From SHWB01 sp050246875 (GTDB taxonomy: Bacteria; Pseudomonadota; Alphaproteobacteria; UBA6615): a DNA stretch of 50,486 nt. The stretch spans positions 1-50,486 of the forward strand of contig JBFWVF010000014.1 in NCBI GenBank assembly GCA_050246875.1, in the 5' to 3' direction. The first letter of the stretch is position 1. Every line of letters starts with the position of its first letter. Under the pieces are notes generated by a model, which saw only the letters and a list, made by a program, of their open reading frames with translations, searched no databases and had not been told where the DNA came from. Positions 41,990 through 50,486 of the stretch are shown one piece after another. The position numbers and the translations under genes were made by a program.

Positions 41990-42260
41990 TCACCTCACCC
42001 CGGCCCTCTCCCCTCCCCGCACGCGGGGCGCGGAGAGGGAGTCGCGGGAGCGCGTGATCCTCAGGTTCTCCCCTCTCCCATCGGGAGAGGGCTTTGCGCC
42101 CTGGCGAGCGCAGCGAGCTTTGGGCGCGAAGGGTGAGGGGTTACGCGGGTGGCCGTTCTTCGCGTCCGTAACCCCTCACCCTTCCGCCGTAGGCGTCTCG
42201 GCCGCTCACGCGGCCTGCGACGCTGACGGCGGAAGCCCTCTCCCTTTGGGAGAGGAAGAA
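41990..42260. repeat. Cluster of intergenic CCTCTCCC repeats
   Basis: The gap between the MFS gene and mutT holds at least three units. CACCTCACCCCGGCCCTCTC with the CCCCGCACGCGGGGCGCGG hairpin is at about 41990-42045. CTCCCCTCTCCCATCGGGAG through AGGGGTTACG is at about 42069-42146. GTAACCCCTCACCCTTCCGC through CTCTCCCTTTGGGAGAGG is at about 42168-42256. The sequence is low in coding potential. Confidence 0.8.
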
Positions 42261-42295
42261 AAATTAAGGCGGAGAGGGAGAGAGAGCGGCGCCGC

Positions 42296-42757
42296 CTACA
42301 GCAGGTCGCGCAGTTGCGCGACCAGGGGGACGTCGGCGGGGGGCATGGGGTAGTCGGCGAGGCGGGCGGGGCGGACCCAGGCCAGCGTCTGGCCCTCGCG
42401 CGCGACGGGGGTGCCGTGCCAGACGCGGCAGACGTAGAGCGGCATCAGCAGGTGGAAGTCGGCGTAGGGGTGGCTGGCGAAGCCGACGGGCGCGAGGCAG
42501 CTCGCGCGCGTGTCGATGCCGAGTTCCTCGGCGAGCTCGCGGATCAGCGCCGCCTCGGGCGTCTCGCCTTCCTGCACCTTGCCGCCGGGAAACTCCCACA
42601 GGCCGGCCATCGGCTTGCCCTCAGGGCGGCGCGCCAGCAGCACGCGGCCGTCGGCGTCGAGCAGGGCCACGGCGACGACGAGGACGACCGGCAAATGCCG
42701 CGCGAAGGCCGAGCCGTCGGCGGCCGCACAGCCGGTGTCAGCTGCGGTAGTCGGCAT
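42296..42757 (-). CDS. mutT: Nudix hydrolase, MutT (8-oxo-dGTP diphosphatase)
   Basis: The 153-residue protein has a complete Nudix box (GGKVQEGETPEAALIRELAE followed by ELGI) at about residues 58-81. The opening is VVLVVAVALLDADGRVLLAR with RRPEGKPMAGLWEFPGGK. This fits MutT, which sanitises 8-oxo-dGTP. Its start overlaps the end of argJ by 20 bases, so it is probably cotranscribed with argJ, an arrangement seen in other alphaproteobacteria. The 3' end has a diverged partial copy at 38855-38931. Confidence 0.93.
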   Translation of the reverse strand: MPTTAADTGCAAADGSAFARHLPVVLVVAVALLDADGRVLLARRPEGKPMAGLWEFPGGKVQEGETPEAALIRELAEELGIDTRASCLAPVGFASHPYADFHLLMPLYVCRVWHGTPVAREGQTLAWVRPARLADYPMPPADVPLVAQLRDLL

Positions 42758-43976
42758 TGATGTCGATGTAGCCGTGCGTGAGGTCGCAGGTCCACACGGT
42801 CGACTTGCCGCGGCCGAGGCCGAGGTCGACGTCGATGACGATCTCCTGCCCCTTCATGTGGGCGGCGACGGGGGTCTCGTCGTAGCCGGGCACGAGCTGG
42901 CCGGCGCGCGTGATCGGCACGCCGCCGATGGCGATACCCAGCAGGTCACGGTCGGCCGGCTCGCCGGCCTTGCCGACGGCGGCGACGATGCGGCCCCAGT
43001 TGGCGTCCTCGCCGGCGATGGCCGTCTTGACCAGCGGCGAGTTGCCGATGCACAGCCCGATCTTCCGCGCCGAGGCGGCGGAGACGGCGCCCTTGACGTT
43101 GATGGTGACGAACTTCCGCGCGCCCTCGCCGTCGCGCACGATCTGGCGCGCGAGGTCGCCGCACACGTCTTCCAGCGCGCGCGCGAAATCCTTCCAGTCG
43201 GTCTGCGCGCCGGCGCGGTTGCCGGCCTTGCCGGTGGCGCAGAGCAGCACCGTGTCGGAGGTCGAGGTATCGCCGTCGACGGTGGTGGCGTTGAAGGTGC
43301 GGTCGGCGGCGCGGCGCAGCAGGCGGCGCAGCACCTCGGCCGGCACCTTCGCGTCGGTGAAGACGAAGCCGAGCATCGTCGCCATGTCGGGCGCGATCAT
43401 GCCCGAGCCCTTGGCGAAGCCGGCGATCGTGACTTTCCTGCCGCCGACGACGGCGGTGGCCTGCGCGCCCTTGGCGAAGGTGTCGGTGGTCATGATGGCG
43501 GCGGCGGCGTCGGCCCAGCCGTCGGCGCGCGCTGCGGCGAAGGCGGCGGGGACGTGCCGGCCGATGTGGTCGGGCGGCACCGGCACGCCGATGACGCCGG
43601 TCGAGGCGATGAAGATGTCGGCCGGCCGGCACTTCAGCGCCGCGGCGGCGGCGCGCGCGGTGCGCTCCACCGTGGTGTCGCCGGCGTTGCCGGTAAAGGC
43701 GTTGGCGTTGCCGGAATTGACGACGATGGCGCGTGCCTTGCCGCGCGGCAGGTTGGCGCGGCACCAGTCGACCGGGGCCGAGGGGCATTTCGAGCGCGTC
43801 AGCACGCCAGCGATGGTGGTGCCCGGGTCGAGCACGGCGACCATCAGATCCTTCACGCCGGGCCGCAGCTTGAGGCCGGCATGCAGGCCGGCGAGGCGCA
43901 CACCCGCCACCGGCCCGAGTGAGGGAAACCGCGCCGGGGCCAGCGGCGATACCGGCAGGGGCGCCTTGCCCGCCAT
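42738..43976 (-). CDS. argJ: Bifunctional ornithine acetyltransferase / N-acetylglutamate synthase
   Basis: The 412-residue protein contains the self-cleavage site (FAKGSGMIAPDMATMLGFVF), where the Thr of ATML becomes the nucleophile of the beta chain. The N-terminal half includes VAGVRLAGLHAGLKLRPGVK and VNSGNANAFTGNAGDTTVER. The C-terminal half includes the GEDANWGRIVAAVGKAGEPA motif. It recycles the acetyl group in arginine synthesis. It is in the conserved order with the peptidylprolyl isomerase and secA. Confidence 0.96.
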   Translation of the reverse strand: MAGKAPLPVSPLAPARFPSLGPVAGVRLAGLHAGLKLRPGVKDLMVAVLDPGTTIAGVLTRSKCPSAPVDWCRANLPRGKARAIVVNSGNANAFTGNAGDTTVERTARAAAAALKCRPADIFIASTGVIGVPVPPDHIGRHVPAAFAAARADGWADAAAAIMTTDTFAKGAQATAVVGGRKVTIAGFAKGSGMIAPDMATMLGFVFTDAKVPAEVLRRLLRRAADRTFNATTVDGDTSTSDTVLLCATGKAGNRAGAQTDWKDFARALEDVCGDLARQIVRDGEGARKFVTINVKGAVSAASARKIGLCIGNSPLVKTAIAGEDANWGRIVAAVGKAGEPADRDLLGIAIGGVPITRAGQLVPGYDETPVAAHMKGQEIVIDVDLGLGRGKSTVWTCDLTHGYIDINADYRS

Positions 43977-44117
43977 GACGACCTCTTTGCTCGCGTCGAC
44001 GACCGCGCCCTGTCTAGCCTGCCCGCCCCCGCGCCGACAACCGGGTGGGAGTGGCGGGGCGGGGCAGTACGGGCGGGGCTGTGCGGGCGGGGCCGTGCGG
44101 GCGGGCCGGCATCGCGC

Positions 44118-44225
44118 CGGCCCACCTCACCCGGCTCGCTGCGCTCGCCACCCTCTCCCCCCACGGGGCGGAGAGGGTTTCGCGTGCCCCCTCCTCCCGT
44201 GGGAGGAGAGGGAAGGGGTGAGGAG
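44118..44225. repeat. Intergenic CCTCTCCCC / GGGAGGAGAGG repeat
   Basis: Between argJ and the isomerase, CACCTCACCCGGCTCGCTGC through CACCCTCTCCCCCCACGGGG, with the paired CTCCTCCCGTGGGAGGAG hairpin, repeats the pattern seen at 40380 and 42069. Tandem short units (GGGCGGGGC) lie just upstream at about 44055-44110. Confidence 0.75.
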
Positions 44226-44266
44226 GGACAGCGCTGGCGGCGGACAGTGCGGCCGCCGGGCCCGTC

Positions 44267-45235
44267 CTACCGCAGCGGGGTGATGCCGCCGGGGCGGGTG
44301 GGGCCGGCGGGGGTGCCGGGCATCGACTGCGGCGGCGGCGCGGCGGGGTCGAGCTTGGTGCCGTCGATGTTGAACATCTCGACCCTCGCCGCGCCCTTCA
44401 GCTTGTCGACCTCGGCCATGACCAGTTCGCGGGCGACCTGCTGCGCCAGTTCGTCGCGCGCGTCCTCGAAGGTCGGCGGCGCCGCCTCGCGGCGGCCCGT
44501 CACCTTGATGACGTGGAAGCCGAAGCGGCTGCGCACCGCCTCCTTGGTCGTGTCGCCCTCCTTCATGGCGAAGGCGGCGTTGGAGAAGGGCTCGGTCATC
44601 TGCTCGTGGCGGAAGAAGCCGAGATCGCCGCCGCGCGCCGCCGAGCCGTCGATCGAGCGCTCGCGCGCCACCTTGGCGAAGTCGGCGCCCTTGGCCAGCT
44701 CGGCCAGCACGGCGCGCGCCGCCTCCTCGGTCTCGACCAGGATATGGCTCGCCCGCACCTCGAATTCCTTGGGCCGGCCGGCCATCGCCTCGTCGAAGCG
44801 CTTCTTCAGCACCGCGTCGGTGAGCGATTTGTCGATCAGCTTCTCGAGATAGCGCTGCTGGATCGCCGTGTCCTCGAAGCGGGCGACGCGGGCCTTGACC
44901 TCGGGGTCGTCCTGCAGCTTGGCCTTGCGGCCCTCGACGGTGAGCAGGCGGTAGCCGACGAGCTGCTGCAGGATCTGCGGGTAGATCAGCGGCAGCGGCA
45001 ACTGCTGCACGTCGGGCGGCAGGCGGGCGAAGGCGCCGGCGACGTCGGACTGGTGGATCTCGAAACCATCGACGCGGGCCGCCACCGGGTCGGCCGGCTG
45101 GGCGGCGGCCGGGGGCTGGGCGGGCGTCTGCCCCGCCGGAGTCTGCTGCGGCGGCGCCGCCGGGGTCTGCTGGGCCACGGCCGCACCGGCGGCCAGCGCC
45201 CCGGCGAGGGCGACGGCGATTGCCACGAAGCGCAT
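44267..45235 (-). CDS. Periplasmic parvulin-type peptidylprolyl isomerase (SurA/PrsA-like)
   Basis: The 322-residue protein has a signal peptide (MRFVAIAVALAGALAAGAAV then AQQ). A Pro/Gln/Ala-rich linker leads into a SurA-like helical region (DGFEIHQSDVAGAFARLPPD). The parvulin domain at about residues 165-265 contains VRASHILVETEEAARAVLAE, GGDLGFFRHEQMTEPFSNAA and RFGFHVIKVTGRREAAPPTF. It should assist folding of exported proteins. Its position between argJ and divergent secA is conserved in alphaproteobacteria. Confidence 0.92.
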   Translation of the reverse strand: MRFVAIAVALAGALAAGAAVAQQTPAAPPQQTPAGQTPAQPPAAAQPADPVAARVDGFEIHQSDVAGAFARLPPDVQQLPLPLIYPQILQQLVGYRLLTVEGRKAKLQDDPEVKARVARFEDTAIQQRYLEKLIDKSLTDAVLKKRFDEAMAGRPKEFEVRASHILVETEEAARAVLAELAKGADFAKVARERSIDGSAARGGDLGFFRHEQMTEPFSNAAFAMKEGDTTKEAVRSRFGFHVIKVTGRREAAPPTFEDARDELAQQVARELVMAEVDKLKGAARVEMFNIDGTKLDPAAPPPQSMPGTPAGPTRPGGITPLR

Positions 45236-45376
45236 GCTGGAAAACCTCCGCTGGCCTGCCGGCGGAATGCGGCCGGGCGCGCGCATGCGGGCCGACGGCG
45301 ACAGGCGCGCCACCATGCGCCGCCGCCCCGCCGCACTCAAGGGCCAAGGTCGCCCGGGATGCGACGCCGCCCGCCG

Positions 45377-45406
45377 TTGACAGGGCGGGGCCGCCCCCCC
45401 TAGAGA
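45377..45406 (+). promoter_or_regulatory. Candidate secA promoter
   Basis: TTGACA at 45377-45382 and TAGAGA at 45401-45406 are 18 bases apart, and the secA ATG lies at 45541. The rest of the 305-base gap between the isomerase and secA is GC-rich and without a gene. The call rests on consensus match only. Confidence 0.4.
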
Positions 45407-45540
45407 GGACCGCCGCGGTGGAACGGCGCCGCGCGCGCCCCATATGAACGGGGCCGGCGGCCGCCGGCGGGTACCTTGCCCGCCGCGCCCGGCGGTGCCG
45501 GGGCCCCTTGCCGTCCGGCCCGGACCACCGGGGACATTGC

Positions 45541-48264
<2,724 letters not shown>

Positions 48265-48313
48265 GCGGACGGACGGCGCGGACGGCGAAACGTCGCGAGA
48301 TGTTCTGTACGCT

Positions 48314-48328
48314 TGACGTACAACGTCA
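48314..48328. promoter_or_regulatory. Palindromic operator at the toxin-antitoxin promoter
   Basis: TGACGT, ACA, ACGTCA is a perfect inverted repeat. It overlaps a candidate -35 (TTGACG, 48313-48318) 17 bases upstream of TACCTT. It sits 22 bases before the toxin ATG. HigA-type antitoxins commonly repress their own promoter from such a site; binding here is inference. Confidence 0.6.
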
Positions 48329-48349
48329 TCAGCTCTACCTTCTATTGGC

Positions 48350-48634
48350 ATGATCCTCGGCTATCGCGACCGGCGCACGCGAGGATTCGCGGCGGGTGAG
48401 GATGTCGGAGATTTCCGGTCGTTCGCGCGGCAGGCGTACAAGCGGCTGGAGATTCTGGATGCCGCGACGACGCTGGCCGACCTCCGCGCGCTGCCGAGCA
48501 ACCGGCTGGAGGCGCTGAAGGGCAACCGGGCCGGGCAATACAGCATCCGCATCAACGCGCAATGGCGGCTGTGCTTCGAATGGCCGCGCGGCGGCAAGGG
48601 ACCAATGAATGTCGAGATCGTCGACTATCACTGA
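48350..48634 (+). CDS. higB: RelE/HigB-family toxin
   Basis: The 94-residue protein has the HigB pattern. DRRTRGFAAGEDVGDFRSFA is near the start, with the central ALKGNRAGQYSIRINAQWRL (Arg residues expected at the active site) and CFEW. It ends in VEIVDYH. These toxins cleave mRNA on the ribosome. The gene precedes its antitoxin by 12 bases, the usual HigB-HigA order, unlike most RelBE pairs. The palindromic operator lies just upstream. Confidence 0.93.
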   Translation: MILGYRDRRTRGFAAGEDVGDFRSFARQAYKRLEILDAATTLADLRALPSNRLEALKGNRAGQYSIRINAQWRLCFEWPRGGKGPMNVEIVDYH

Positions 48635-48646
48635 AGGCGCCTGACG

Positions 48647-48952
48647 ATGACCCGCCCGGCAATCCATCCCGGCGAAATTCTCGCCGACGAACTCGACGAA
48701 CTCGGCGTGACGCCGACCGAGCTTGCCCGCCAGATCGACGTGCCGGCCAATCGCATCACGCAAATCGTCCAGGGCAAACGGTCCGTGACCGGCGACACGG
48801 CGCTTCGCCTCGGCCACTGGTTCGGCAATTCGGCGGCCTTCTGGCTCAACCTGCAGAGCGCTTACGATCTGCGGGTAGCGGAGGGCAAGGCCGGCGCGGA
48901 CATCCTGCGCCTGCCCCGGCGGCCGGATGCGCAGCCGCGCCGGTCGGCCTGA
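48647..48952 (+). CDS. higA: HigA-type HTH antitoxin
   Basis: The 101-residue protein starts MTRPAIHPGEILADELDELG, the classic HigA opening. An HTH follows (VTPTELARQIDVPANRITQI) with a signature VQGKRSVTGDTALRLGHWFG, and it ends in an Arg/Pro-rich tail. It neutralises the HigB toxin and likely represses the operon through the upstream palindrome. Confidence 0.94.
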   Translation: MTRPAIHPGEILADELDELGVTPTELARQIDVPANRITQIVQGKRSVTGDTALRLGHWFGNSAAFWLNLQSAYDLRVAEGKAGADILRLPRRPDAQPRRSA

Positions 48953-49000
48953 TCGCCTGGAGATGCGCCCCGCGCGGACGGTGCCGTCGTGCGGTCCCCA

Positions 49001-49110
49001 TCCTTCGACAAGCTCAGGATGAGGACTTGGGAATGACGTCGCGAAGGTTGCATGCGTTGGCCCGAGCCATTCCACGTTTCCGGTAGCCTCACCCTGAGCC
49101 TGTCGAAGGG
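49001..49110. repeat. Inverted pair of REP-like elements
   Basis: TCCTTCGACAAGCTCAGGAT with GAGGAC (49001-49026) is matched in opposite orientation by CCTCACCCTGAGCCTGTCGA with AGGG (49087-49110), about 60 bases apart. Elements with this core are widespread in alphaproteobacterial intergenic regions and form hairpins. A second pair lies after the next gene. They lie between higA and the monooxygenase gene. Confidence 0.88.
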
Positions 49111-49172
49111 CGAGGCGGACCCTCGGTGACGCGCGCCGGCCCTGCTAGACTCGCCACCCACAGGGGGTACGC

Positions 49173-50201
49173 ATGCTGTCGTTCGGCGTGTTCGACCATC
49201 TCGACCGGCGGCCGGGCGCGGCGACGGCGGATGTCTACGAGGACCGGCTGCGGCTGATCGCGCGTTACGACGCCGCCGGCTTCCACTGCTGGCATCTCGC
49301 CGAGCACCACGCGACGCCGCTGGGCCTCGCGCCGTCGCCGGCGGTGTTCCTCGCCGCCGCGACCCAGCGCACGCGGCGCATCCGCCTCGGGGCGATGGTG
49401 TTCTGCCTGCCGATGTACGAGCCGCTGCGGCTGATCGAGGAGATCTGCATGCTCGACAATTTGTCGGGCGGGCGGCTGGAGGTCGGCATCGGGCGCGGCG
49501 TGTCGCCTTACGAGGTGGCGGCCTTCGACCTCGACCCGGCGCACGCGCAGGCGATGTACATGGAGGCCTTCGGCATCGTCATGGCCGGCCTGCGCGACGG
49601 CCGCGTCGACCATGCCGGGCGCTTCTACACCTACCGCGACGTGCCGTTGCATGTGGCGCCGGTGCAGCGGCCTCACCCGCCGCTGTGGTACGGCGTCGGC
49701 ACGCCCGACGGCGCCGGCTGGCCGGCCGAGAACGCCGTCAACGTCATCTCCAACGCGCCCTGCCCCGTCGCCCGCAGCGCCACCGACCAGTACCGCCGCG
49801 TCTGGGCGGCGACGCATGGCGACGCACCCCTGCCGCGCCTCGGCATCGCGCGGCACATCTATGTCGGCGCCACCGACGCCGAGGCCGAGGCGCGCGCCGC
49901 CGAGGCCTGGGGGCAGTGGTTCGACAGCTTCGAGTGGTTGTGGCAGCGCAACGGCACCAGCCCCGGCGTCTACGCCCGCGACTTCGCCACCGCGCGCGCC
50001 CGCGACCAGCTCGTCGCCGGCGCGCCCGACACGGTGGCCGCCGAGGTGGCGCGGCAGATCGAGGCGGCGGGGGTGAACTACTTCGTCTGCCGCTTCGCCT
50101 TCGGCGACCTCACCTTCGCCGAGAGCGCCCGCTCGCTGGCGCGCTTCGTCGAGCAGGTGGCGCCGAAGGTACGCGCGAGTGTTGGCAGCGGAGAGAGGTG
50201 A
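49173..50201 (+). CDS. LLM-class flavin-dependent oxidoreductase (luciferase-like)
   Basis: The 342-residue protein has the bacterial luciferase-like layout. It begins LSFGVFDHLDRRPGAATADV. Motifs include GFHCWHLAEHHATPLGLAPS, IRLGAMVFCLPMYEPLRLIE and LSGGRLEVGIGRGVSPYEVA. The C-terminal region includes LVAGAPDTVAAEVARQIEAA, typical of F420/FMN-dependent members. The substrate is unknown. The ATG at 49173 follows GGGGGTAC; no better start is visible. It stands between two REP pairs. Confidence 0.9.
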   Translation: MLSFGVFDHLDRRPGAATADVYEDRLRLIARYDAAGFHCWHLAEHHATPLGLAPSPAVFLAAATQRTRRIRLGAMVFCLPMYEPLRLIEEICMLDNLSGGRLEVGIGRGVSPYEVAAFDLDPAHAQAMYMEAFGIVMAGLRDGRVDHAGRFYTYRDVPLHVAPVQRPHPPLWYGVGTPDGAGWPAENAVNVISNAPCPVARSATDQYRRVWAATHGDAPLPRLGIARHIYVGATDAEAEARAAEAWGQWFDSFEWLWQRNGTSPGVYARDFATARARDQLVAGAPDTVAAEVARQIEAAGVNYFVCRFAFGDLTFAESARSLARFVEQVAPKVRASVGSGER

Positions 50202-50254
50202 GTGCGCGGCGGGGCAACGCCACTCGCTGCACCACCACCTCGCCGGCATCCTCG

Positions 50255-50409
50255 TCCTTCGACAAGCTCAGGATGAGGATGCGGGGAGCAGCGAAGATGG
50301 CGCAGGTACCCAAAGCGCGTACCCGCGCCGGCAGCAGAGATGCATGATTGAGTGGTCCGTCGCGCAGCCACGCCTTCCCCCACGTCCTCATCCTGAGCCT
50401 GTCGAAGGA
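50255..50409. repeat. Second inverted pair of REP-like elements
   Basis: TCCTTCGACAAGCTCAGGAT with GAGGAT (50255-50280) is matched in opposite orientation by TCCTCATCCTGAGCCTGTCG with AAGGA (50385-50409), about 100 bases apart. It is the same core as the pair at 49001-49110, so both intergenic flanks of the monooxygenase gene carry one pair. Confidence 0.88.
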
Positions 50410-50442
50410 TGGGGATGCGCCGCGGACGCAGGTGCCGGGTAA

Positions 50443-50486
50443 CACCCCCACCTCACCCTGCCCTCTCCGCCTGGAGGGGCGGAGAG
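50443..50486. repeat. Intergenic CCCTCTCC repeat at window end
   Basis: ACACCCCCACCTCACCCTGC is followed by CCTCTCCGCCTGGAGGGGCG and GAGAG. This is another unit of the repeat family seen at 40380, 42069 and 44118, and it is cut by the window edge. Confidence 0.7.

Noticed and set aside
40380..42260. Possible CRISPR array from the recurring short units
   Set aside because: The units vary in length, have hairpin centres and irregular spacing, no unique spacers and no cas genes; they are intergenic repeats.

Overview
This is a high-GC window whose conserved genes (ptsP, lysC, ubiG, DUF1178, grxC, comF, argJ, a parvulin-type isomerase and secA, in that order) fit an alphaproteobacterium. The order argJ / peptidylprolyl isomerase / secA and the presence of lysC next to ptsP are typical of that class; I cannot name the genus. 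The left half is an integrated element with a defence cargo. The right half is host chromosome with one small foreign insertion.

Region 1 (1-15,903) is phage- or ICE-like. It has a GpA-type large terminase cut by the window edge, a small-terminase-like gene, small unknown genes, an HMCES/YedK protein, a ParB-domain DNA methyltransferase, a secreted staphylococcal-type nuclease, and a leftward replication module. That module has an AlpA-like HTH protein, a DUF1376 protein, a stand-alone primase zinc ribbon and a TOPRIM/RecA primase-helicase. An unusual array of GGTGGTAAC repeats lies at 6,541-6,717. An uncharacterised two-gene operon (10,966-13,093) and a serine-recombinase operon (13,543-15,903) close the region. 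No capsid or tail genes are visible; they would lie off the left edge if present.

Region 2 (15,953-25,401) is a compact defence locus read leftward: C5-cytosine methyltransferase, MORC/MutL-like GHKL ATPase, Z1 ATPase, a DUF4420-type PD-(D/E)XK nuclease and an AIPR protein. A Vsr nick endonuclease diverges from the methyltransferase. The last four leftward genes overlap one another by 4 to 14 bases. The family composition matches a class predicted in earlier comparative work as restriction-like systems carrying MORC-type ATPases. What looks new here is a run of 12 G at the very start of the ATPase reading frame. In the sequence as given, the upstream ATG codons are out of frame with the ATPase, which suggests slippage-controlled on/off switching, or else an assembly error.

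Region 3 (25,612-25,749) is a class II tRNA with its own terminator. It has a serine-like body and G discriminator but a UAA (leucine-type) anticodon on a poorly paired anticodon stem.

Region 4 (25,815-36,968) is host core: RodZ-like protein, PtsP, aspartokinase, UbiG, DUF1178, two further methyltransferases, a nitrilase-family amidase, glutaredoxin, ComF and a membrane protein.

Region 5 (37,047-40,320) is a lower-GC insertion with a CoiA-like nuclease, two small membrane proteins and an HNH-type protein. It contains a diverged 77-bp copy of the 3' end of mutT, whose intact copy lies 3.4 kb away, so mutT may have been an integration target.

Region 6 (40,686-50,486) returns to host genes: MFS transporter, mutT, argJ, parvulin, secA, a HigBA-type toxin-antitoxin pair with a palindromic operator, and a luciferase-like monooxygenase. 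It is peppered with two families of intergenic repeats.
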